Source: Rugamonas apoptosis (GTDB lineage: Bacteria > Pseudomonadota > Gammaproteobacteria > Burkholderiales > Burkholderiaceae_D). From it: DNA of 64,000 bases. Both the position numbers and the translations under genes were made by a program. Location: assembly GCF_014042355.1 (NCBI RefSeq), contig NZ_JACEZU010000008.1:307368-371367 (forward strand), written 5' to 3'. The notes under the pieces were generated by a model. That model was not told the DNA's origin, ran no database searches, and worked only from the letters and a program-made list of their open reading frames with translations. The stretch's first letter is position 1. The number at the start of each line of letters is the position of its first letter. Below are positions 52,380-60,427 of this stretch, piece after piece.

Positions 52380-54047
52380 CTAGGCCGCGTCGGTCGCATT
52401 CGCAACCGGCAAGACCGCTGGGCGCGCGCGCTCGGCCAGCATGCTCGTCGAGGCGTCCCCCGCTGCCGGGATCTGTGCCATCGCGTGTTCGGCAAGCGCC
52501 GTGATCGTCAGCGATGGATTCACCCCGGGATTTGCCGGCATCGCGGATCCATCGCACACCAGCAAGTTGCGGTATCCAAACACGCGCAGCTGGCGGTCAA
52601 CCACACCACTCGCTGGATCCTCACCTATGACAGCACCGCCGATCAGGTGGGCAGTGGTCGGAATGTTGCCCAGTGCCTCAAGCGTATTGCTCTGAGCGAT
52701 GCCGCCGGTGTGTCGCGCCAGCCACTTGGCCGCCCGGTTGCCGGCTTCGATGTACGTCGGGTTCGGTTTGTCGCGATTCTGGGTGGAGGCAAGGCGGTAG
52801 CCGCCGCCAAACCAGCGCTTCCTGGCGCGCAGCGCGATGGCGTTGTCGAGCGCCTGCATCACCAGCAGCATGACCATGCGTCGGCTCCAGCCCACCGGCC
52901 ACAGCGTCTTCAGCCACTGCACCGGATGCAATGCGATGCTGCCCAGCCACTTCAGCGGCCGCGTGATCCTGTTGCCCTTGCCGACCAGCACCGTATAAAG
53001 CATGCCAACGAAGTCGGCGTTACGGCCATAGTTGATAAACTCGATGTGCGTGTCATGATTGACGTGCACGCTGCAACTGATGGCCACATCATTCCAGGTA
53101 TTGCGGTCCTCGGGCAGGAGCACCGTCAGGATCGATTCGCTGTTGGTGCGCACCAACTCGCCGAGATGGTCGCTAATCCGAGGCAACGAGCCGCCGTGCT
53201 TGCAGTTGGCCAGCAATTCGTTGGTGCCGAGCGCGCCGCCGGCGAACACTACGCCGCGCGCGGTGTGGGTTTGGCGATCGCGCGCAAACCAGGCGCCAGG
53301 GCGCTGCGTGGTCACACGATAGCCTTCGCTGCCGTCGGCGGCGCCGAGCGGGGTGACGTCGACGACCTCGCGTTCCGCCAGGATTTGCGCGCCGCGCTTC
53401 TCGGCGAACCACAGGTAGTTCTTCACCAGCGTGTTCTTGGCGCCGACGCGGCAGCCCACCATGCAGGCGCCGCAGCGCGTGCATCCGGTGCGGTCGGGGC
53501 CTTCGCCACCGAAGTAGGGATCGCTAACGGTCTTGCCCGGCTCACCGAAGTAGACCGCGCAGGGTGTGCGGGTGAACGTGTCCTCGGTTCCGAAGTGTTT
53601 GGCCATCTCGCGGATCAGTTGCTGGCTGACCGAATCGAAGGGCACGGGCGTCACGCCGAGCATGCGCTCGGCGGTGTCGTAGTGTGGCTGCAGCAGCTTG
53701 TCCCATCTGCCGAGCGTGCGCCACTGCGCATTCTCGAAGAATTCAGGCTTAGCGCGGTACATGGTGTTGGAGTACACGATGCTGCCACCGCCGACGCCGG
53801 CCCCGCTGACGGCTAAGGCGTGTCGAAACAGCGCCATGCGAAAGATGCCCTTCAGACCCAGCGCCGGTGCCCACATGAACTTGCCTAGCTGCCAGGCTGA
53901 CTTGGGGAAGTCTTCGTCGCGATAACGCCGGCCACGCTCGAGCACGCCAACGCGATAGCCCTTGTCCGCCAGGCGCAGCGCCGAGACGCTTCCGCCAAAA
54001 CCGGAGCCTATGACAAGCCAGTCGAAATCAAAATTGGCGGATTTCAT
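52380..54047 (-). CDS. GMC-family oxidoreductase (cholesterol-oxidase/alcohol-dehydrogenase-like)
   Basis: 555 residues from ATG at 54047 (ATGGAGACATCA upstream). FAD Rossmann motif WLVIGSGFGGSVSALRLAD, second FAD motif ALAVSGAGVGGGSIVYSNTM and GMC_oxred_C (TTAHLIGGAVIGEDPASGVV; MPANPGVNPSLTITALAEHA). A four-cysteine insert, CTRCGACMVGCRVGAKN, is present, as in a subgroup of cholesterol-oxidase-like enzymes. It would oxidise a primary or secondary alcohol, fitting the step after the di-iron hydroxylase. Last gene of the rubredoxin set, 111 bases after the reductase gene. Confidence 0.88.
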   Translation of the reverse strand: MKSANFDFDWLVIGSGFGGSVSALRLADKGYRVGVLERGRRYRDEDFPKSAWQLGKFMWAPALGLKGIFRMALFRHALAVSGAGVGGGSIVYSNTMYRAKPEFFENAQWRTLGRWDKLLQPHYDTAERMLGVTPVPFDSVSQQLIREMAKHFGTEDTFTRTPCAVYFGEPGKTVSDPYFGGEGPDRTGCTRCGACMVGCRVGAKNTLVKNYLWFAEKRGAQILAEREVVDVTPLGAADGSEGYRVTTQRPGAWFARDRQTHTARGVVFAGGALGTNELLANCKHGGSLPRISDHLGELVRTNSESILTVLLPEDRNTWNDVAISCSVHVNHDTHIEFINYGRNADFVGMLYTVLVGKGNRITRPLKWLGSIALHPVQWLKTLWPVGWSRRMVMLLVMQALDNAIALRARKRWFGGGYRLASTQNRDKPNPTYIEAGNRAAKWLARHTGGIAQSNTLEALGNIPTTAHLIGGAVIGEDPASGVVDRQLRVFGYRNLLVCDGSAMPANPGVNPSLTITALAEHAMAQIPAAGDASTSMLAERARPAVLPVANATDAA

Positions 54048-54104
54048 TGATGTCTCCATTTTTTGTATTGAATTCTGGCGGCGCCGGGCGCCGCTCGTTG
54101 AAAT

Positions 54105-54130
54105 TGCCAACTATTTGTCCTAAGTTGGCA
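54105..54130. promoter_or_regulatory. Shared regulatory element before the GMC gene
   Basis: TGCCAAC (54105-54111) and GTTGGCA (54124-54130) form an inverted repeat around TATTTGTCCTAA. The core ATTTGTCCTAAG recurs at 57731-57742 upstream of the AraC gene. It lies 58-83 bases before the GMC start. Confidence 0.6.
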
Positions 54131-54157
54131 TCACCATGGCTCGCCCCCGGCCGCCAC

Positions 54158-55324
54158 TCAAGTGGCGACGCGAGCGGCCATCTGCTGGCGCTTCGAAATC
54201 GATTTGTCCTGTATGGCAAAACCCAGCACGCGGTCCGGTGAAGTACTGTCCGAAAACAGCGCTTCCAGACCATCTTCCGTTTCATGGACGTCCCACGCCC
54301 CCTCAGCACGGACAGGCGGCGGACAGATGACCGTCGGACAGGCTGGCGTCTTCACCGTAACAGGCATGGCCGGATACTTGACCGCGGTGGGTGTGCCGGT
54401 CAGTGTCGCCGCCAACGCCCGGCATTGGAACATGATCGGCATGACGAAAGGCAGCACAGAGCGGCCCACTTCGGCGCAGTCGCCTATGGCGAATACTCCC
54501 GGCTCGCTGGTCATCAGTTTTTCATCGGTGATAATTCCGCGATGAACCGCGAGTCCCGCCTGCGCCGCAAGCCCCAGCCGCGGCTTCAACCCGATGGCGG
54601 ACAGAATGAGATCACACCGCATTGCCGTACCATCCGAAAGCTCTACCGCTAATCCGTCAGCCGCGCGGTTCACAGATACGGCTGCCGCCTTGAACCGGAA
54701 GACAACCCCGGCGGTTTCGAGCCTGGTTTGCAAGCGCCGGCTGGCTTGTGATGGCAACAGACGCGCCAGCATCCGATCCTCCACATCCACGACGGTCGGA
54801 TTGAATCCGCGGGCCAGCAGATCGTTGGCGAATTCGCATCCGATCAAGCCAGCACCCAAAATAAGTACATTCCGTGAGGTGTTGCGGGCGTCTAGCTCCG
54901 CCAGTGATTTCTCGAACAGGGAAAAGTCGTCCAGATCATTCACGGATAGGACGCTATCCCCACCATTTCCCGCCATGACCGGGCGAATGGGATCCGCGCC
55001 CATCGCCAGCACCAGCGTGCTGTAGAACTGTATCCGGCCGCCTTCGAGGTGGAGGCAACGTGCTTGCAACTCAATTTTCACTACCAGGGTATGCGTGAGA
55101 ATCTGCGCACGGAGTTCTTCCTCCATCGCCACCGATGATTTCAGGACGAGAGATGCCGCGGACTTCTTTGCGCAAAGCGCGTTCGACAGCATGGGCTTTG
55201 AATAAAAGTCGCCGGAGTCCCTGCTGATCATGACGATAGGAACGGTGGCGTCGAGCTTGCGCAACTCTTTGGCGAGACTGTATCCAGCCAGTCCGGTGCC
55301 GACAATGACAATAGGTGCAACCAT
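54158..55324 (-). CDS. Rubredoxin reductase (NAD(P)H:rubredoxin oxidoreductase)
   Basis: 388 residues of the FAD/NAD pyridine-nucleotide disulfide-reductase fold. FAD motif IVIVGTGLAGYSLAKELRKL, NAD motif NVLILGAGLIGCEFANDLLA and the second FAD motif GVFAIGDCAEVGRSVLPFV. There is no active-site disulfide, as expected for rubredoxin reductases. The C-terminal ~70 residues form the usual small domain. It passes NADH electrons to the rubredoxin encoded 95 bases upstream. Clustering with rubredoxin and a di-iron membrane enzyme makes the role clear. Confidence 0.9.
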   Translation of the reverse strand: MVAPIVIVGTGLAGYSLAKELRKLDATVPIVMISRDSGDFYSKPMLSNALCAKKSAASLVLKSSVAMEEELRAQILTHTLVVKIELQARCLHLEGGRIQFYSTLVLAMGADPIRPVMAGNGGDSVLSVNDLDDFSLFEKSLAELDARNTSRNVLILGAGLIGCEFANDLLARGFNPTVVDVEDRMLARLLPSQASRRLQTRLETAGVVFRFKAAAVSVNRAADGLAVELSDGTAMRCDLILSAIGLKPRLGLAAQAGLAVHRGIITDEKLMTSEPGVFAIGDCAEVGRSVLPFVMPIMFQCRALAATLTGTPTAVKYPAMPVTVKTPACPTVICPPPVRAEGAWDVHETEDGLEALFSDSTSPDRVLGFAIQDKSISKRQQMAARVAT

Positions 55325-55419
55325 GGTCCAACTCCCAAGTGCTACTGAACCTGAAGTGTCAGGTACTCGTTGATGCCCGCCCCCCGCTCTGTGGCAGAGC
55401 GACGGAGCATGGCCATGTT

Positions 55420-55584
55420 TTAGTCTTCAATCAGACGATAGTCGGACTTCAGTGCGCCGCATTCAAGGCATTGCCACTCGTCGGGAATATCTTCGAAGCG
55501 GGTGCCGGGCGCAATGCCGGAGTCCGGATCGCCCTTGGCTTCGTCATATACATGGGCACAGTAGGTGCAGCGGAACTTTCTCAT
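55420..55584 (-). CDS. Rubredoxin
   Basis: A 54-residue rubredoxin, short enough to be easily missed. ATG at 55584 follows GGAGACACC. The two iron-binding hairpins read CTYCAHVYDEAKGD and EWQCLECGALKSDYRL, so the CxxC...CxxC set is complete and the usual DxxxGI is present as PDSGIAPGTRFEDIPDEW. It shuttles single electrons from the reductase downstream to the di-iron hydroxylase upstream. Translation of the minus strand 55584-55420 gives an in-frame TAA stop. Confidence 0.93.
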   Translation of the reverse strand: MRKFRCTYCAHVYDEAKGDPDSGIAPGTRFEDIPDEWQCLECGALKSDYRLIED

Positions 55585-55586
55585 GG

Positions 55587-55630
55587 TGTCTCCAGATGGT
55601 CTCTTGTTAGTGCAGGATTCGGTCTGCGAT
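55587..55630. repeat. Leader repeat (copy A)
   Basis: The 44 bases starting TGTCTCCAGATGGTCTCTTG just upstream of rubredoxin match 57631-57674, just upstream of the desaturase leader, at 39 of 44 positions. It carries the ribosome site GGAGACA on the minus strand in both places. Confidence 0.7.
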
Positions 55631-55649
55631 CAGGGGAAGCCGCTCTAAT

Positions 55650-56513
55650 TCACGACAGGATAATTCTCGCGACTTCTTTCGGATTCTCGACCGCCGAGAA
55701 ATGTCCCGTGTTCCGGAGCGTGTACAGACGGGCATTTTTCAGCGCCTCCTTTGTGCGATTCCGCTCGGGGACGCGTGACCAATCCTTCTCGCCATAGATG
55801 AGCGTTACAGGCGCTTCCACACCGAAATACCGCTCACGCGCCTTGCTCCAGGAGCGCCATACGGCCAGCACCCTTCGCTCGACATAGTGGAAGTTGGGAC
55901 GACTACCGGTCTTGAAGAATATAGCAAGCAGATCAGCGGGTAATTTACGTGGATCCGCATAACCGCCCCCCATAATCTTGCGCACGATCCAAGGCGTGGC
56001 GATAGCGGCGGCAATCGGTCCGAAGATAGGGACTTGCAAACTGCCGATGATCATGTTTGCAAACCAGTTGCCGCGGCGGATACCATCACCATATCGCGTC
56101 TCGTAGTCGTAAGTATTGAGTGCGTAGACCGCTTTGATACGGTCGGGAACATCGGAAGCTGTCGTCAGCGCGATCACGGCACCGATCGATTCGCCCACCA
56201 TGGTAACTGCACGCAGATCCAGGGCCTTAATAAAGGTGATGATATTTTTTCGCATGTACGGCTCATCGTACGGCTCCGAGGTGTCGATGGAAGACAGGCC
56301 ATGCCCGGGCAGATCCACAGCGTAAACCGTGAACTTCTTTGCGAGAAGCGGCACCAGGTCGCGGAAATATTCGATCTGCGTACGGATCGTGTGGAGAAGA
56401 ATGAGCGGCGGGCCATCGCCCGAGCGCTCATAGCGGAGGGAGACCGAGTCGGAAATCTTCACAAACGTCGGTTCGGAGGACTGATTCTTGCTGCTTTGCT
56501 TTGAATTGATCAT
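55650..56513 (-). CDS. Alpha/beta hydrolase (copy 2)
   Basis: 287 residues, strongly similar throughout to the copy at 27477-28340. Nucleophile in MVGESIGAV, acid in YGEKDWSRVPER, histidine in NTGHFSAVENPKE. The cap region GGGYADPRKLPADLLAIFFK is also the same. It starts with ATG at 56513. Located between a crotonase remnant and the rubredoxin gene. Substrate probably an ester or lactone intermediate of the hydroxylation pathway. Confidence 0.9.
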   Translation of the reverse strand: MINSKQSSKNQSSEPTFVKISDSVSLRYERSGDGPPLILLHTIRTQIEYFRDLVPLLAKKFTVYAVDLPGHGLSSIDTSEPYDEPYMRKNIITFIKALDLRAVTMVGESIGAVIALTTASDVPDRIKAVYALNTYDYETRYGDGIRRGNWFANMIIGSLQVPIFGPIAAAIATPWIVRKIMGGGYADPRKLPADLLAIFFKTGSRPNFHYVERRVLAVWRSWSKARERYFGVEAPVTLIYGEKDWSRVPERNRTKEALKNARLYTLRNTGHFSAVENPKEVARIILS

Positions 56514-56561
56514 TGTGGTTTTCTGTAATTGGTTGAAGTCTCTCCGGGGTGAACCGACTAA

Positions 56562-56636
56562 GCCGCCACGTATCTTGCGAAGGTGGGGTTCAATCGCAGC
56601 GAACTGCCCGTCACTCCCGATTATTGCTGCTTGCTC
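56562..56636 (-). pseudogene. C-terminal fragment of an enoyl-CoA hydratase
   Basis: Minus-strand translation from 56636 gives EQAAIIGSDGQFAAIEPHLR, then KIRGG. This lines up with the end of the crotonase at 28384-29193 (EQERLIGSAGQLAAIEAHLR). The fragment overlaps the desaturase stop and precedes the hydrolase, so the gene was deleted except for its last 25 codons. It proves that this segment descends from the same crotonase-hydrolase arrangement. Confidence 0.75.
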
Positions 56637-57585
56637 AGCGGGCGCCCGCAGCAGTTGTGCCGCCGCGGTGCAATGTCGGAATCAGATCGAAGTTGTACTG
56701 AATGCGCAGGTCACGCTCGCGCAGTTCTGGCTCCATGAGTTTCCAGACCTTGGCGTGGTTGTAAGACGGCGTGGTGGGCCAGAGATGGTGTATCAAGTGG
56801 TAGTTGTGCCACTGCATCAGGAAGTTCAGAATTCCCTCGCTACCCAGGCGTATGGTGGTGCCTGCGGTCAGGTTGTCCGTAGTCGATCCGGCGCTTGTGA
56901 TATGCCCGACTTTGCCGTTTTCATCTCCGTCCAGGTGAGGCAACCACAGGAATACAAATGCAATCAGCCCGCACACAATGCGTGTCGGTATGAACCATAG
57001 CAACAGCACGTACCAGCCATAGCCGTGGTCGATCAGCCAACCCGCAACCAGAGCGGTGGCGATCATATTGGGCAGCGCTCGCAGCATGACTTTCCTGCTG
57101 CGCGGGTCATCGTTGGTCAGGTTGTACCACGCGTAGCTAAAGTCAAAAGTCATCCAACGCAGCGGCAACGTCCACCAACTGCCGTGGATATAGTTGTCCG
57201 GGTCCTTAGCGTCGTTGGTGAAACGGTGATGCATCATGTGCGAATAACGACACAACTCCAGCGTGGTATGCGGTCCCACCACGAGCAGGTCGATACGCCC
57301 GATCCAATCATTCAACTTCACATTGGATGACGCAGCACGATGCATCGCGTCATGCATCACATGGAACATGGGGAACATTGTCACTACATTCAAGAGCATA
57401 CCCGCCCACAACGGGATAAGTCCCCGCACGGCTGCCACGTCGACGGATATCACCCCAACCACGATGTAAGCCAACACCATGACAGTAGGCCACGCCACTT
57501 TCGGCGGATTCGTCAAGAGGTACAGCTCTGCCTTCTTTTCAGTCGGGACTCTGACGGGATTTTTAGAAGAAGCGTTAGAGGACAT
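56635..57585 (-). CDS. Membrane-bound di-iron fatty-acid desaturase/alkane-hydroxylase-like enzyme
   Basis: 316 residues with four to six hydrophobic helices. The three histidine boxes of the membrane di-iron superfamily are present: HDAMH (about residue 78), HMMHH (about 117) and HLIHH (about 270). The neighbours rubredoxin and rubredoxin reductase favour a rubredoxin-dependent hydroxylase over a cytochrome-b5 desaturase. It would hydroxylate or desaturate a hydrophobic chain or ring in the inner membrane. First gene of the rubredoxin set. A dead duplicate is at 26872-27458. Confidence 0.88.
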   Translation of the reverse strand: MSSNASSKNPVRVPTEKKAELYLLTNPPKVAWPTVMVLAYIVVGVISVDVAAVRGLIPLWAGMLLNVVTMFPMFHVMHDAMHRAASSNVKLNDWIGRIDLLVVGPHTTLELCRYSHMMHHRFTNDAKDPDNYIHGSWWTLPLRWMTFDFSYAWYNLTNDDPRSRKVMLRALPNMIATALVAGWLIDHGYGWYVLLLWFIPTRIVCGLIAFVFLWLPHLDGDENGKVGHITSAGSTTDNLTAGTTIRLGSEGILNFLMQWHNYHLIHHLWPTTPSYNHAKVWKLMEPELRERDLRIQYNFDLIPTLHRGGTTAAGAR

Positions 57586-57628
57586 GGCTACGTTCCTCCA
57601 AGGATTTGAATTTTTTTTGATGGTTCAT
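57575..57628 (-). CDS. Possible 17-residue leader peptide of the desaturase
   Basis: ATG at 57628 follows GGAGACATC, the ribosome site inherited with the leader repeat, and reads MNHQKKFKSLEERSHVL before a TAA that overlaps the desaturase start by 11 bases. It may be a coupling leader or a by-product of the rearrangement. Confidence 0.35.
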   Translation of the reverse strand: MNHQKKFKSLEERSHVL

Positions 57629-57630
57629 GA

Positions 57631-57674
57631 TGTCTCCAGATGGTCTCTTGCTAGTCACGGATTCAGTCTGCGAT
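57631..57674. repeat. Leader repeat (copy B)
   Basis: Counterpart of 55587-55630, with 39 of 44 bases identical. Located between the AraC gene and the desaturase leader. The two copies delimit a 2-kb stretch containing hydrolase, crotonase remnant and desaturase. Confidence 0.7.
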
Positions 57675-57722
57675 CCGTGGCAAATTATCGAGTCCAGCAG
57701 TGCCATCAACAATGCTTGATAG

Positions 57723-57748
57723 TGCCAGATATTTGTCCTAAGATGCCA
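57723..57748. promoter_or_regulatory. Shared regulatory element before the araC-type gene
   Basis: TGCCA at 57723-57727 and 57744-57748 form a direct repeat spaced 21 bases, two helical turns, around ATATTTGTCCTAAG. The core is shared with the element at 54105-54130. Direct repeats two turns apart are the usual form of AraC-family sites. It sits 42 bases before the araC-type ATG and about 140 before the desaturase. Confidence 0.6.
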
Positions 57749-57789
57749 TAACTACTCTCGTATCCATCTACCTAACAGCAAAGCCTTCC

Positions 57790-58827
57790 ATGGCCAGATT
57801 CAAAAGCGCAGCAGACGCCAAGAGCAGCGAGTTGCCCTCGTCATGGTTTGAACCCAGCATCCACTCCGCGTATTACCAGATCTTTACCAAGCTCCTCGCC
57901 GCGCATCACCTTCCCCTGCCGGGTCCCTTTACCGGCCCGCCGCGATTGCTGCCCCTCCTGGACTTTCTTCCTTCAATTGAGGTGTTTCATGCGCTTGACA
58001 CACCGGAGGCAGGCATCGAAGTAGGCTTGGCGGTTCCTGGCGCCGCACATGGAGCGATGGGACTTGTCGCGCTGTCCAGCGATACCCTGTGGGACGCCAT
58101 GGTGACGATGGTGCGCTACGGCCCCATTCGCAATCACCTGTTCAATTACCGATGTCTGCAGCAGGCCGACATGGCGGTGCTGGAGGTCCGGCCACGTTTA
58201 AGCCTTGCCCGTTATGAGCGGTTTCTGATGTATTCAACCGTGCTGGCGATTTTCAATGTATTCAAGGCCATTTCGGAAGATACGGCGTTCAATGCAATGC
58301 GACTCACCTTCCCTTGGGAGACGCCATCCCGGCTGGAGCGTTGCTCCATACCTGCCAGAGTCTTCGACTTCAACAAGGGGGCCGTCAGCCTCCAGATTCC
58401 AATGGAGTTGGCGATACAACCTTCTCAGACCGCGGCCCCGGATTTATGCACGCGGCTAAAGATGGCCGGCGAAGAAGAATTGTCCAAACTGAAGGGCAGC
58501 ACGGGAGCCAAGGTTCGCCATTTGCTCCATCAACGAACACCCGCATGGCCATCGCTGCAAGAAGTCGCTGACAAGTTGGCCATGTCAAAAAGAACCTTGA
58601 TTCGAAAGCTGGAATCAGAGGAACTGAGTTATCAGCTCTTGCTCGATGAAGCCCGTGGTGAATTGGCCTGCTGGTTCCTGCGCAGGTCGGGTTTGCCGCT
58701 TCGCGAGATCGCCGAGAAAACCGGCTTCAGCGACCAAGCGAATTTCACGAAAAGTTTCCGACGCATGCAGGGCTGTGCCCCCAGTGAATACAGATCCAAT
58801 TTCCGCAGGGTCCTGGATCTAGACTGA
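57790..58827 (+). CDS. AraC-family transcriptional regulator
   Basis: 345 residues. A helical effector domain (residues 1-220) of the arabinose-binding-like type precedes the double HTH: LQEVADKLAMSKRTLIRKLE and LREIAEKTGFSDQANFTKSF, ending MQGCAPSEYR. Divergent from the desaturase operon and probably its activator. Paralogous in layout to the regulator at 8858 but only weakly similar in sequence. Confidence 0.88.
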   Translation: MARFKSAADAKSSELPSSWFEPSIHSAYYQIFTKLLAAHHLPLPGPFTGPPRLLPLLDFLPSIEVFHALDTPEAGIEVGLAVPGAAHGAMGLVALSSDTLWDAMVTMVRYGPIRNHLFNYRCLQQADMAVLEVRPRLSLARYERFLMYSTVLAIFNVFKAISEDTAFNAMRLTFPWETPSRLERCSIPARVFDFNKGAVSLQIPMELAIQPSQTAAPDLCTRLKMAGEEELSKLKGSTGAKVRHLLHQRTPAWPSLQEVADKLAMSKRTLIRKLESEELSYQLLLDEARGELACWFLRRSGLPLREIAEKTGFSDQANFTKSFRRMQGCAPSEYRSNFRRVLDLD

Positions 58828-58889
58828 TCAGATTTAAATCCCTGGAGGCCCGACCTCATGTTCTTTCAATCTTCTTTCATGCATTGACA

Positions 58890-58935
58890 AGCCGCTCTAA
58901 ATCACGACAGGATAATTCTCGCGACTTCTTTCGGT
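58890..58935 (-). repeat. Third copy of the hydrolase 3' end
   Basis: AGCCGCTCTAAATCACGACA and the next 25 bases match 55637-55682, the end of hydrolase copy 2, with one substitution, and then diverge. Only about 12 codons of hydrolase are present. It marks a duplication or recombination breakpoint. Confidence 0.75.
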
Positions 58936-59040
58936 TAGCAGCATGGCCCGGGTCGGAGAACAGGAAGCGCCCACGTGGAAGTTCGAAAGGCGCACGCCTT
59001 GCCTGTCCATGCTGTCAATATTGGGGGTGAACCGGACCGG
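58936..59040 (-). pseudogene. Sulfatase fragment with intact Cys motif
   Basis: The minus strand reads FTPNIDSMDRQGVRLSNFHV, then GASCSPTRAMLL, which is the N-terminal part of an arylsulfatase including CxPxR, the site of formylglycine formation. The frame runs straight into the hydrolase tail at 58935, so only about 30 codons survive. No sulfatase gene remains in the window. Short but distinctive. Confidence 0.65.
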
Positions 59041-59066
59041 GATTTTGAGAGGCCCCGTGATTTGAG

Positions 59067-59264
59067 TCAGGCCGAGACGGCTTGACCCGAAAGTTGACGA
59101 TAGTAATTCATTTCAGCTTCAGCCGGCGGGATGTGGCCGATTGGTTCCAGCAGCCGGTGATGATTAAACCAAGACACCCATTCCAGCGTGGCCAATTCGA
59201 CGGCTTCGCGTGTCTTCCAGGGAGCGAGGCGGCGGATCAGCTCTGCTTTGTACAACCCGTTGAG
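59067..59264 (-). pseudogene. IS3-family transposase C-terminal fragment
   Basis: About 65 residues ending at 59067 read LNGLYKAELIRRLAPWKTRE, AVELATLEWVSWFNHHRLLE and PIGHIPPAEAEMNYYRQLSG: the last part of an IS3 OrfB, after the catalytic Glu region. The sequence upstream (to 59387) is unrelated. It is different from the two other IS3 pieces in the window. Confidence 0.8.
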
Positions 59265-59398
59265 CCTCCCAGATTTCCGGGCCGGTTCAGTGTGAGCCAT
59301 GCCATGGGTACGCGTCATCCCAGCACCGTCTGGACTGACTGACCAGCATCCTCCATGATCGAATTTTGGCACAGCTTTTGTGCCCACAAATTCTGATT

Positions 59399-59553
59399 AT
59401 GGACACAAATTTTCAACCGGTCATTTCTAAGAACACACACGGCCATTATCGCCAGCATCCGCTGGAGTTCAAGCGCGCCTTGGTGGCGCTATCGCTCAAA
59501 CCGGGCGCTTCGGTCGCACGTATTGCGCGCGAACACGGCGTCAACGCCAATCA
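59399..59553 (+). pseudogene. IS66-family TnpA N-terminal fragment
   Basis: ATG at 59399 begins MDTNFQPVISKNTHGHYRQH, continues EFKRALVALSLKPGASVARI and ends AREHGVNANQ where the IS5-type end begins. This is the start of an IS66-type TnpA/HTH protein. The remainder is missing on the other side of the IS. Confidence 0.7.
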
Positions 59554-59555
59554 GG

Positions 59556-60427
59556 GGCGTTGTTGCATAAACCGGCCCTCCGCCAATGCTGACTGACGTT
59601 TACGCGCAACGGCGCGTGCCGTGGGGCTGTTAACTTTGGCGGAATTTGCGTAGATTCTGGCTTTTTGCCTGTCATGAAACACAAAGATAAGCGCCAGCGC
59701 CAGCGCCAAGGACCAAGAGAGAAGTACCGGATGACGAACTGGCCGGCATACAACGCGGGACTGATAGCCCGGGCGACGTGACGGTTTGGCTGGAAACGGA
59801 TCAGGAACGGCAGGCCAGCAGCGGGCCGATCAAGCGCGGCAGGCCCTGTGTGTACGCTGACGCCAACATCCAGATGCCGCTCGGGCTCAAGCAGGTATTC
59901 CGCCTCTCGCTGCGCGCGCCGCAGGGTTTCGCCGCTAGCCTGGCCAAACTCGGTATGCCTGACCTGCTCATGCCCAATTCCACAACATTGTGCCGCCGGG
60001 CTCGTGACCTGCAAGTGACACTACCTGTCTTGCGCGGCGGCGAGGCGCCGCATCTAGTGATCGAAAGCACTGGGCTGAAGGTTTTCGGCGAGGTCGAGTG
60101 GAAAGTGCGCAAGCATGGCAGTTCCAAGCGGCGCACCTGGCGCAAAGTGCATTTTCCGCCATTGCCAGCAGCGGCCGAAGCAAGTGGAAGGCGGCCAGCG
60201 GCTATCACCGCCGCTCGCTGGCCGAAACCTTGATGTACCGTCTGAAGTTGCTGGCCGGCCGGGAACTGGCCGCGCGCACGATAGGTGCGCAAACGACCGA
60301 GGTAGCGGTTCGTGTGGGTGTGCTCAACCGCATGACCGCACTGGCCCGCCCTCAGTCCGTCCAGATGGCGTAAATTCAGCATGGGATTGGGCTGATTGTC
60401 GTCAGATTTGATTTATGCAACAACGCC
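59556..60427 (+). mobile_element. Defective IS5-family insertion sequence with 16-bp perfect ends
   Basis: GGCGTTGTTGCATAAA at 59556-59571 is exactly complementary to 60412-60427, giving an 872-base element. Inside, ATG 59674 starts an IS5-type transposase (EKYRMTNWPAYNAGLIARAT), halted by a TGA. The next frame gives VFRLSLRAPQGFAASLAKLG, VIESTGLKVFGEVEWKVRKH and RTWRKVHF. About 80 codons are then missing before KWKAASGYHRRSLAETLMYR in a third frame (end 60373). At least two frame disruptions and the internal deletion make it non-autonomous. No target duplication is visible, so the flanks have been rearranged since. Confidence 0.85.

Noticed and set aside
52203..53816. 537-codon plus-strand open frame
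   Set aside because: It lies antisense over the GMC oxidoreductase, has no family resemblance and is rich in His/Arg/Gly as expected from a high-GC shadow frame.
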